From: Marinifilaceae bacterium
GTDB taxonomy: Bacteria; Bacteroidota; Bacteroidia; Bacteroidales; Marinifilaceae
Reading direction: 5' to 3'
DNA: 53,941 nt
NCBI GenBank assembly: GCA_025210485.1
Contig: JAOARN010000155.1
Coordinates: forward strand, 1-53,941
In this document: positions 46,278-53,863 of the stretch, piece after piece
How positions within the stretch are numbered: position 1 is the first letter of the stretch
How the letters are laid out: the number at the start of each line of letters is the position of its first letter
Translations under genes and position numbers: made by a program
Notes under the pieces: model-generated
Told to the model about the DNA's origin: nothing
Database searches by the model: none
Seen by the model: the letters and a program-made list of their open reading frames with translations, nothing else

Positions 46278-46285
46278 TAAATTTG
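46278..46285 (+). promoter_or_regulatory. Candidate -7 promoter box upstream of the WGR-HEAT gene
   Basis: The sequence taaatttg matches the Bacteroidota -7 consensus TAnnTTTG and lies just after the terminator and about 85 bases before the first gene of the cassette. A TTG 25 bases further upstream is farther away than usual, so the -33 element is not convincing. Confidence 0.45.
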
Positions 46286-46370
46286 TGAGCTAGTTAATAA
46301 AAAGTACGGGTATACTTATTTTATTAGCTTGCATAAATAAATTATAAATATAATTAAAGATATATTGACC

Positions 46371-49300
46371 TTGAAACTTGTTGATTCAAAGAAATTATAC
46401 ATTGAAACTAAAACCGCTATAAAAATTTATGATATTCAACTTTTAGAGATATCTGAATGTGAGTATTTAGTGAATTATAAACATGGGATTGAAAATGAAA
46501 AAATCAAAGAAGATACAGCAACGATTTTCCCTGTGAAATACGATACCGCTAAAGGTATTTTTGAACAAAACATAGCAAATAAGGAAGCAGAAGGATATTC
46601 GGAATGTATTTCCAGAAATCAAGATTATAAAAAAAAAAATAAAGAATTATCAGAAGATAAAATTCTAACCTATCTAAATCAATATTATAATTCGTGCTAT
46701 ACAGGCAATTGGAAGTTATCACGAATTATAAGAAAAGCAGGGGAGTATTCGATAAATATAGCTAAAGATCAACTAGTCTTTTTTCTTAATTCGGAGGATT
46801 CTCAGGTTAAACTTTCTACCATATATACCATAGGCAGAAATGCTGATGGCAGTCTGGGCGATATTATTCTAAATGAATATAAAACAACAAGTTCACAGAT
46901 AGTGAAATACAATTGTCTGGCAACAATGCTTGCAATTGATATAAAAAATGAAGGCACTCGATTTAGGTCACTTATAAATGATTGTCTTCCGAAGAAATTA
47001 TATTCTATTCTATCTATTGGGCAATATAGCCTTTTGACAACCGAGGGGCTTCAGAAAATCGCAAATGGTGAAGATTGTGATTTTATTTATATCCTATACA
47101 TACTATCCAAATACGATAAGTCTCTACAAACTTTAGTTAATTCGTTTTTGCAAAAAGCCCCATTTATTCCTGGAGTCTTTCGCTATTTAAGGCTTATATA
47201 TAAACTTTGTGAACAGATATGTGATTTTCAAAATTTAGCAATTCTTGCATATAGGTTTGCAAACGAGAAGTCAAAGTATGAGAATTCGTATTTCATGGCA
47301 TTTAATGGAAATGAGCATGTCCAAATTGAAAAGGAAATGCGAAAGGGCAAACCTAGCATTGCATATATTAGAAAAACACCAATATATTTTAGAAAAAGAT
47401 TTGTTAGATATTTAAAGTTCTTATCTGATAATTTTCCTAAAGACTACATTTGCTTAGCAAGTTATTATATGCTTGAGTTTAATGATGAAAGTGATTTAAA
47501 AAAAGCATCATCTTATTTTTCATATGTGTATAATAAAGAAATTGATAACTGGGAGTATAAAAAAATACATTTAGACGGACATTCAACTCAATTAGCTCTT
47601 AATTATATTTTATACAGTGGCTCAAAACAAAGGTGTCTGCCTTATGCAAATTCTAAGCATTGGCATTGTACGGTAGCAACAACAGACCATGTCGAAAGTT
47701 TAAGGGTAGAAAATCATCCAGAGTACTGGGATGATGCACGAAATTGGATATTTAAATTATTATCGGAAACAAAATCAAGTGCTGTTAATGAATTTGCATA
47801 CAAAGTATTTAAAGCAAATCCTGGTTTTGAAAAATATCTTGAAATAAATGATTTAGTTGCTATAATAGGATCAAAATTTGAAATAAGCTCAAACCTAGGA
47901 CTTGAAATAGCAAGAAAATATTATCTCCAAAGTAAACCTAGGATGATTTTATTTGAAGCTTTGGCTAAATCATCTCTTAAAGAAGCTCGTTTATTGGCAA
48001 TTGAATTATATGGAATACATCAAAAAGATTTAAATTTAAGTTCTGAGTTTCTATATATTCTGGCAATGTCTGAATATACGGAAATAGAAAAATGGTTATA
48101 TGATAACAAAATAGAAATAAAAATTGACTTACAGATCAAATTGGCAAAAATGGTTTGTGAACAAATAAAGGAACTGAAAACTGAAATTAATTTAGATTAT
48201 ATTAATAAGATTGTAAAATCGTTATATAGATTAGCTCCTCAATTTGTTCTAAATCTAGATTTATCAAATATAGAGGTACTTATGCATCATAACAAACCCA
48301 ATAGTACAATTTTTGCATTTGGTTTGATTTCTTTATCTGGAAATATTGATAACTTATTTAAACCATATTTGGATATGGGGGTCAATTCCGATTGTTTCGA
48401 AATAAGATTACAAGCGATAAGTATTTTCAATAAAATGTCGGATAATATGATTTTATCTAACAGATCAATTATTAATTCAATGCTAGGATCGAAAATAAAG
48501 GAAGTCAGGCAGGCTATAATGCATACAGCTTCAAGATTGGTTAGTATTTCTGACGATTCGGCAAAAATTATACTTAAAACTTGTGTTTCTAATTTACTGT
48601 CGAATAATAGATTTGAAAAATATCAGGAAGATATTTATGGATTTATAAGAGAAAATCTCAGAAATTATCTTTACTATCTTGATAAAGAATTGATAATAGA
48701 AAATCTACTTTCAAAATATAAATATCCCCAACAATTGGGCATGATTTGTTTTAAAAATATTTGTAATAAAAGTATACTTGAAATAGATACAGTTGTAAGA
48801 CTTTTTAATTCTGATATTAAGGAAATTAGAGAATATTGTTGGACATATTTTATGTCAAATATTGATGAAATTAAAGAAAATAAAAACCTTGCTATATCAA
48901 CCTTAAATTCAAAATGGGATGATAGCTTGAAATTTGCAATAGAATATTTCGAAAATTATTTTCAAAAAGAAGATTGGAATTTTGATTTGTTTATTGACAT
49001 ATGCGACAATAATAGCGCACGAATTCAACAATTTGGACAAAAATTGATTCTGAAATATTTTGATGAAAACGATACTGAAGATTATTTAATAAAATTGTCA
49101 CAACATCCTTCTCAGAATATGCAATTATTTGTAAGTGATTTTCTTAATAAACATGCCGCGAATAATGTCGAATTAATTTTAAAAATGAATTATTTTATTG
49201 ACTCGGTTTTAATGAAAGTAAACACAGGTAGAATTATCAAAGATAGGTTAATTTCGTTACTTGAGAAAGAATCATTTAAAGATAAGCGCATTGCTGAATT

Positions 49301-49439
49301 ATTTGTCAGGAAACTTGAAAACTTGATCGTTTCAACTAATAAGACAGATAAACTAAAGGCAATAAATATAATTACGAAATTAAAAATTAAATATAATAAT
49401 CTTAATCCAGATATTGATATTATTAATATATATCAATAA
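46371..49439 (+). CDS. WGR-domain plus HEAT/ARM-like repeat protein, retron accessory
   Basis: About 1022 residues. I place the start at a TTG (46371), giving MKLVDSKKLYIE as in other Bacteroidota WGR proteins; another TTG lies two codons upstream and no ATG is available. Residues 1-75 are a WGR-like domain: KIYDIQLLEI, YLVNYKHG, TATIFPVKYDTAKGIF and NKEAEGY, but the eponymous W-G-R reads K-H-G. The remainder is almost wholly helical with a repeat-like cadence (for example DQLVFFLNSEDSQVKLSTIY, SKIKEVRQAIMHTASRL, DIKEIREYCWTYF), as in HEAT/ARM solenoids. There are no nuclease or ATPase motifs. It lies 44 bases before the SWIM gene and upstream of a retron RNA and RT. It is probably a sensor or effector scaffold of the retron. 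Confidence 0.78.
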   Translation: MKLVDSKKLYIETKTAIKIYDIQLLEISECEYLVNYKHGIENEKIKEDTATIFPVKYDTAKGIFEQNIANKEAEGYSECISRNQDYKKKNKELSEDKILTYLNQYYNSCYTGNWKLSRIIRKAGEYSINIAKDQLVFFLNSEDSQVKLSTIYTIGRNADGSLGDIILNEYKTTSSQIVKYNCLATMLAIDIKNEGTRFRSLINDCLPKKLYSILSIGQYSLLTTEGLQKIANGEDCDFIYILYILSKYDKSLQTLVNSFLQKAPFIPGVFRYLRLIYKLCEQICDFQNLAILAYRFANEKSKYENSYFMAFNGNEHVQIEKEMRKGKPSIAYIRKTPIYFRKRFVRYLKFLSDNFPKDYICLASYYMLEFNDESDLKKASSYFSYVYNKEIDNWEYKKIHLDGHSTQLALNYILYSGSKQRCLPYANSKHWHCTVATTDHVESLRVENHPEYWDDARNWIFKLLSETKSSAVNEFAYKVFKANPGFEKYLEINDLVAIIGSKFEISSNLGLEIARKYYLQSKPRMILFEALAKSSLKEARLLAIELYGIHQKDLNLSSEFLYILAMSEYTEIEKWLYDNKIEIKIDLQIKLAKMVCEQIKELKTEINLDYINKIVKSLYRLAPQFVLNLDLSNIEVLMHHNKPNSTIFAFGLISLSGNIDNLFKPYLDMGVNSDCFEIRLQAISIFNKMSDNMILSNRSIINSMLGSKIKEVRQAIMHTASRLVSISDDSAKIILKTCVSNLLSNNRFEKYQEDIYGFIRENLRNYLYYLDKELIIENLLSKYKYPQQLGMICFKNICNKSILEIDTVVRLFNSDIKEIREYCWTYFMSNIDEIKENKNLAISTLNSKWDDSLKFAIEYFENYFQKEDWNFDLFIDICDNNSARIQQFGQKLILKYFDENDTEDYLIKLSQHPSQNMQLFVSDFLNKHAANNVELILKMNYFIDSVLMKVNTGRIIKDRLISLLEKESFKDKRIAELFVRKLENLIVSTNKTDKLKAINIITKLKIKYNNLNPDIDIINIYQ

Positions 49440-49483
49440 TAGATTTATTATATAAGTAATTATAGCCACAATAATAGAAAAAA

Positions 49484-51115
49484 ATGCATTTTCATAATAA
49501 ATATAAAGGGAATACAACCATAACCAATACGAAAACGAATTCGAATATTAGTTTTGCTCCAAATGTTTTAAGAGATGAAACTTATTTTGTTGGTGAACTG
49601 AAAAATAGTTTAAAATTTAGAGAGGCTATATCTGCATTGCACGACCTTGTAATTTCGGATATGAGATATAAGCCTAAGGATAAATCTGAATATAAAAAAT
49701 GGATTGAAACACAAGAAGAACTGCTACTAGCGGAAAGCTTGCGATATACTGAAACATTAGAAGAAAAAATATCAAATTCACAATCTAAAATAAATCAATT
49801 AAGACAAGAGAAGAAAAAGAAATTAGGAGGATACGAAAAGGCTAAACAAGAATATTTTAAATATTTGTACGAAAGAGACTATCAAGCTTGGTTAATTTTA
49901 GACCCTGTTATTACGGTTCATCCCGATCAAATATTTTTTGAATGCTTTAGCAAAGATGAATCAAGTTATGGGAAATTGACTTGCAAGAATGAAATATTCG
50001 AAAAAATACAAAAACACAAATGTGGAACCACTAATATTGATTATTCTGAAAATTTGTACAATGAATTTCAAAAAATAAGAGAGTATAAAAATACAAAATT
50101 TTCAATTGATCCATCAGGCTTTTCGGTTGAAACGAATAACCAAGATTTTAGGGAAGAAAAAATAGAACTTCCTGATTCGTGGATGAGGGGATTCTTACAA
50201 GTAAGTTCAGCAATGAATTTATCAGGAGTTAAATTCGAAATGCATACTCAAGATATGGCTAATATTTTATTCTTTTTGAAAAGAAATAAAGAAAAGGAAA
50301 GCCCTAGATATATGGAATTTATTTTAGAACCTGGAAAAAGAATCAAAATAAATTTTAAACCATGGAATACCACAATTGAATCAAGTAAATCTGTTTATAC
50401 AGGAAAAAAAGCGGAAAGAATAAAAATATGGGGAAGAAAAAGACTTCTAATACTAGAACGATTATTACATATTACCAATTCGTTCACAATATTTATGATA
50501 TCAAGTGGAATGCCATCTTTTTTCATCGCAAATATGAATGAAATGACCTTCACCTTAGCTTTGTCTGGATGGTCTGATAATGATTGGTCTAGAATTGGTA
50601 AATTTGATTTAATGCACAATAGAGAGGAGATAAATTCTATTTCACAACAAAAATTAGTCCTATGTTTAAAACAGAATTGGAGACTTAGCTTTGATGAAAT
50701 TGTGGAGAAAACAAACTTAAGTCCCAAAACAGTTAATAGTGGTATACTGAAATTAGTTCAATATGGTAAATTGATATATGATATCAGTGATAATGTTTAC
50801 CGATATAGAGAATTAAGCAAAGATAATCTTGCTGTAGATAATATTCAATTCAATTCACACATTGAAAAACAGGCTTATGAAATTATCCGTAATAATAATA
50901 TAGATGATTATCAAAAATCAGTAATTACGGATAGTTATGCAAAATATGCTGCAAAACTTGAGAAAAAATTTATTACTGAAATAACTATAGACAATGAAAA
51001 TAGATTAGAAAATGCTAAATGCACATGTGATTTTTATTTTAACAATAAATTATATAAAGGTCCATGCAAGCATATGATAGCATTGAAAATATTCAGTAAT
51101 AAAGGGATAGACTAG
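49484..51115 (+). CDS. Winged-helix and SWIM zinc-finger protein, retron accessory
   Basis: A 543-residue protein. An N-terminal region with a coiled coil (about residues 65-130, ending in QEYFKYLYERDYQAW) is followed by a large unassigned domain. Then comes a winged helix-turn-helix at about 391-443 (SFDEIVEKTNLSPKTVNSGIL and the wing KLIYDISDNVYRYREL). The C-terminus has a SWIM zinc finger: Cys513-x-Cys515, then Cys528-x-His530 (KCTCDFYFNN, then GPCKHMIALK). SWIM and winged helix together suggest DNA or protein-DNA binding. It sits 81 bases before the retron RNA and on the same strand. Winged-helix/SWIM proteins paired with ARM/HEAT proteins are, as I recall, the markers of one described retron type. 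Confidence 0.85.
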   Translation: MHFHNKYKGNTTITNTKTNSNISFAPNVLRDETYFVGELKNSLKFREAISALHDLVISDMRYKPKDKSEYKKWIETQEELLLAESLRYTETLEEKISNSQSKINQLRQEKKKKLGGYEKAKQEYFKYLYERDYQAWLILDPVITVHPDQIFFECFSKDESSYGKLTCKNEIFEKIQKHKCGTTNIDYSENLYNEFQKIREYKNTKFSIDPSGFSVETNNQDFREEKIELPDSWMRGFLQVSSAMNLSGVKFEMHTQDMANILFFLKRNKEKESPRYMEFILEPGKRIKINFKPWNTTIESSKSVYTGKKAERIKIWGRKRLLILERLLHITNSFTIFMISSGMPSFFIANMNEMTFTLALSGWSDNDWSRIGKFDLMHNREEINSISQQKLVLCLKQNWRLSFDEIVEKTNLSPKTVNSGILKLVQYGKLIYDISDNVYRYRELSKDNLAVDNIQFNSHIEKQAYEIIRNNNIDDYQKSVITDSYAKYAAKLEKKFITEITIDNENRLENAKCTCDFYFNNKLYKGPCKHMIALKIFSNKGID

Positions 51116-51183
51116 AAGTTTAAAATTATTAATTTTATAACATAAAAGTACTACGACTAGTTTTATTTTAATTAAATAATATT

Positions 51184-51191
51184 TATATTTG
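51184..51191 (+). promoter_or_regulatory. Candidate -7 promoter box of the retron RNA
   Basis: The sequence tatatttg fits TAnnTTTG and ends six bases before 51197, the first base of the a1 inverted repeat. A transcript starting there would begin exactly at the ncRNA. No clear -33 TTG is present. Confidence 0.55.
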
Positions 51192-51196
51192 TAACG

Positions 51197-51409
51197 GGTA
51201 ATAACGGCACAGACCTTGCTTTTTGACTGGTGTTTCGCCAGTCTTGACTTTAGAGTTTACATGCTTCACCAAGATGTTCTTAACTGTGTGAAAAGACTAC
51301 TATACGTTTTTTCCGGTGAGACTTCGCAGAAGTGAAAAAGACGTATAGTAGTCCTTTCACTTGAGTTGACCAACTAGGTTATTGAATAGACGAAGGCGTC
51401 GTTATTACC
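51197..51409 (+). ncRNA. Retron msr-msd non-coding RNA
   Basis: About 213 bases between the SWIM gene and the RT gene. The ends pair as the a1/a2 repeats: ggtaataacggc (51197-51208) with gcgttattacc-type 51398-51409, 12 bp with one G-U pair. Next to a1 lies an msr-type hairpin (gactggtg with cgccagtc, 51225-51243). The msd part is a long hairpin: a perfect 13-bp stem at 51295-51307 with 51341-51353, extended outward to 51288/51360 and inward by a T/A run. It is capped by a small acttc-gca-gaagt hairpin at 51321-51333. A candidate priming G lies at 51212. The RT start follows 15 bases after a2. Confidence 0.88.
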
Positions 51410-51424
51410 ATATCTTTTCTTTAA

Positions 51425-53269
51425 ATGTCAACAGATAATAAAACCAACCATAGACAAGAAATCTATAATAAAATAAGTGAGAGCTCTAAAGATGAATATA
51501 TTCTATCAGAAATGATTCGTCTGGGATTTGTGGATAATAAAAATTTTGATAAAGATGAATTTGCACGAATTTTAAAAGAAGAGTTTAAACTTCAGAATGA
51601 GTACAGAGATCTTTTAAAAAAACAGATAAAACTGTCAAATAAAGAAGAGATTCTGAAGGAAATTCGTTTGAGACGAATGGCTGAGTCTAGAGCAAAACAA
51701 AAAGAAAATGCTGAAAAAAGAAAACATAATTTTGAAATTAAGAAAAAATTAAGAGAAGAGAAAAACAAAACTGACATTCAATTTTTGGGAAAGGAATATA
51801 TTGGTCAAATAAATAAAAAAGCTAGTGATTTAAATCAACTTAAGAAAAATGGACTTGAACCAATAAATTCAATAAAGGAACTATCTGAATATTTTAAGAT
51901 TTCGATTCCAATGATAAAATTTTTATGTTATTCACCTACAAGTTCCGAAATAAATCATTACAAACGTTTTACCTTAAATAAAAAAACAGGAGGGCAAAGA
52001 ACTATTTCAGCTCCGATGCCAAAGCTAAAATATCTTCAAAATAAAATAAAGCATGAAATTTTAGATAAAATTTGCTTGCATAAATCAGCATGTGGATTTG
52101 TTTCTGAAAAATCGATAATTGATAATGCAAAACCTCATATTGGTAAAAAATTTCTAATCAATTTAGATTTAGAAGACTTTTTTCCAAATATTTCATATAA
52201 AAGAGTCTATGGAATATTTAAATCTTTGGGATATTCATCCCAGATATCATGTACTTTAGCATTGGCATGTACTGAACCTGATATTGCTGAAGTTAAGATT
52301 GAAGATAAAAAATACTTTACTGCTTTATCTGAACGATATTTACCTCAAGGAGCTCCTTCAAGTCCTATGATAACTAATATATTATGTAGAAAATTGGACT
52401 CACGTTTGTCAGGTTTGGCAAAAAAATATAAATTTCAATATACTCGTTATGCTGATGACATAAGTTTTTCAGGTAATGATTATTATTCAGCCATAAAAAT
52501 CTTAAATTTTGCGAAACAAATTATTAAAAATGAAGGTTTAAAGATTAATGATAAAAAAACAAGTTTTACTAGAAATAATAATAGACAAGAAGTTACAGGA
52601 ATAATTGTAAATGAAAAATTATCAATCGATAATAGGAAAATTAAAAAATTCAGAGCATTGCTTCATAATATTGAAAAGAATGGATTAGAAAAAGCAAGCT
52701 GGGAAGGAAAGAAGTCACATGAACTTTTAGGTTTTATCGAAGGTTATTTTAATTTTATTAAAATGATTGACTCTAAAAAATCCAAAAAGTATAAAAAACA
52801 AGTAAAATCGATACTTAAAAAATATAATTATGAAAAAACAGATGGCATAAAATCAAATAAAACAGTTGAATATCTTAGAACAAAAAAAGAAGAACTCAAT
52901 ATAAATAAGACAAATGAAGATTTAACGATTAATATCAAATCTACGACAACATCAAATGAAAAAAATAAAAATCAGTTTATATTAGTTAGATTTATAACAA
53001 TAGTATTTAATCTGATATATCTTTTTTCTCAAATAGCAGTAAATACAAGAATAAGTAATTATTTGGTTGGAATATTTTGTATAACAACAATCATTTCAAT
53101 ATCGAAAGTATTAACTAAATCAGCTTATATTCGATTTGCGATATTATCTATCGTTTTATTTCGTTTTTCATACCTGTATTTTTTTAATAGTTATTCGTAC
53201 GGATTTATTATAATTGAAATATTTGTTATATTACTCTTATCGCGAATTCTCAAGAATATAACAAAATAA
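51425..53269 (+). CDS. Retron reverse transcriptase with coiled-coil N-terminus and C-terminal membrane domain
   Basis: A 614-residue protein, nearly twice a usual retron RT. Residues 20-125 are highly charged and coiled-coil-like. The RT core spans about 150-450: TGGQRTISAPMPKLK, the retron region X motif NAxxH (Asn234-His238), motif A NLDLEDFFPNI with Asp248, LPQGAPSSPMITNIL, the catalytic YADD (342-345) and the region Y motif VTG (390-392). These make retron identity firm and exclude group II intron or DGR RTs. Residues 450-515 are a Lys/Asn-rich linker, and 518-608 form about four membrane helices. It would make msDNA from the adjacent RNA while held at the membrane. Confidence 0.93.
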   Translation: MSTDNKTNHRQEIYNKISESSKDEYILSEMIRLGFVDNKNFDKDEFARILKEEFKLQNEYRDLLKKQIKLSNKEEILKEIRLRRMAESRAKQKENAEKRKHNFEIKKKLREEKNKTDIQFLGKEYIGQINKKASDLNQLKKNGLEPINSIKELSEYFKISIPMIKFLCYSPTSSEINHYKRFTLNKKTGGQRTISAPMPKLKYLQNKIKHEILDKICLHKSACGFVSEKSIIDNAKPHIGKKFLINLDLEDFFPNISYKRVYGIFKSLGYSSQISCTLALACTEPDIAEVKIEDKKYFTALSERYLPQGAPSSPMITNILCRKLDSRLSGLAKKYKFQYTRYADDISFSGNDYYSAIKILNFAKQIIKNEGLKINDKKTSFTRNNNRQEVTGIIVNEKLSIDNRKIKKFRALLHNIEKNGLEKASWEGKKSHELLGFIEGYFNFIKMIDSKKSKKYKKQVKSILKKYNYEKTDGIKSNKTVEYLRTKKEELNINKTNEDLTINIKSTTTSNEKNKNQFILVRFITIVFNLIYLFSQIAVNTRISNYLVGIFCITTIISISKVLTKSAYIRFAILSIVLFRFSYLYFFNSYSYGFIIIEIFVILLLSRILKNITK

Positions 53270-53270
53270 A

Positions 53271-53300
53271 AAAGTTATCCTAATAAATTAGAATAACTTT
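53271..53300. terminator. Bidirectional terminator, right border of the retron cassette
   Basis: An 8-bp stem (aaagttat with ataacttt) extended by four more pairs after one mismatch, loop of four, located directly after the RT stop codon and flanked by A and T residues. It separates the RT gene from the convergent lipoprotein gene. Confidence 0.75.
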
Positions 53301-53333
53301 AGATTTAAAATCAAAGTGATGTCTGAGTTCATA

Positions 53334-53642
53334 TTATTCAGAACAACACTTTGATTCTTTTTTTTCAGATTTGGCAACTTCCTCAGAACAACACTTCTTT
53401 TCTGAATCAGAACAAGATTTAGTTTTATCTTCCTTAGAGCAGCATTTTTTTTCAGAAGTTTCACTACAACATGACTTTTTTGATTTTTCATCACAAGTAT
53501 TGGTTTTAGTGCTATCTTTTTCACAACAAGATTTTTCTTGACTGATTTCAGTTTTAGCTTTTGTAGCATCTTTTTTCTTTGTATTATTCATACAAGCCGT
53601 CATAGCAAATAATGCAAAGCTAATGATGATTAGTTTTTTCAT
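53334..53642 (-). CDS. Cys-Cys-rich small lipoprotein
   Basis: A 102-residue protein with a lipoprotein signal (LIIISFALFAMTAC, lipid-bearing Cys at about 17). The mature part is made almost only of Lys, Glu, Ser, Thr, Asp and Cys, with five Cys-Cys pairs spaced 10-18 residues apart (KSCCEK, KSCCSE, KKCCSK, KKCCSE, SKCCSE) plus single Cys in NTCDEK and KSCSDS. The protein ends directly after the last CC-S-E. The pattern suggests a metal-binding or thiol-rich, unfolded surface tether. I know no named family. A longer alternative frame overlaps on the same strand but is a shadow. Confidence 0.75.
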   Translation of the reverse strand: MKKLIIISFALFAMTACMNNTKKKDATKAKTEISQEKSCCEKDSTKTNTCDEKSKKSCCSETSEKKCCSKEDKTKSCSDSEKKCCSEEVAKSEKKESKCCSE

Positions 53643-53863
53643 AGTATTTTATTTTTTGATATTATTACAAAAATAAACTAAATCTATAAAAACAAAAGAA
53701 CATAAGTAAATTATTTGATAGCGTAAATTAATGGAGACTAAAGTCTATACTATTCTTATAATTAATTAATGAATAAATTTATGATTATTATTTCAAATAA
53801 TTTTTTCGAAATAATTGAACATTGCTCCTTAATTATGCTATTTCAAGACTCGATCAAGTAGAA
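53643..53863. other. Intergenic region, nothing identified
   Basis: About 220 A/T-rich bases upstream of the Cys-rich lipoprotein gene. It must contain that gene's promoter. No repeat or RNA structure was recognised. Confidence 0.4.

Noticed and set aside
46371..51115. WGR-HEAT and SWIM genes taken as a MoxR/VWA-type system
   Set aside because: No MoxR-type AAA ATPase and no VWA-domain gene is in the window. The immediate partner is a retron RNA and RT, which explains the grouping better.
51425..53269. RT taken as a group II intron maturase or a diversity-generating RT
   Set aside because: No intron RNA domains or maturase/HNH region, no template and variable repeat pair, and the region X NAxxH and region Y VTG motifs are specific to retron RTs.
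53288..53569. 93-codon ORF overlapping the Cys-rich lipoprotein gene
   Set aside because: Same strand, shifted frame; it encodes a Lys/Val/Leu shadow of the CC repeats and lacks a signal peptide, whereas the lipoprotein frame has a clear lipobox.
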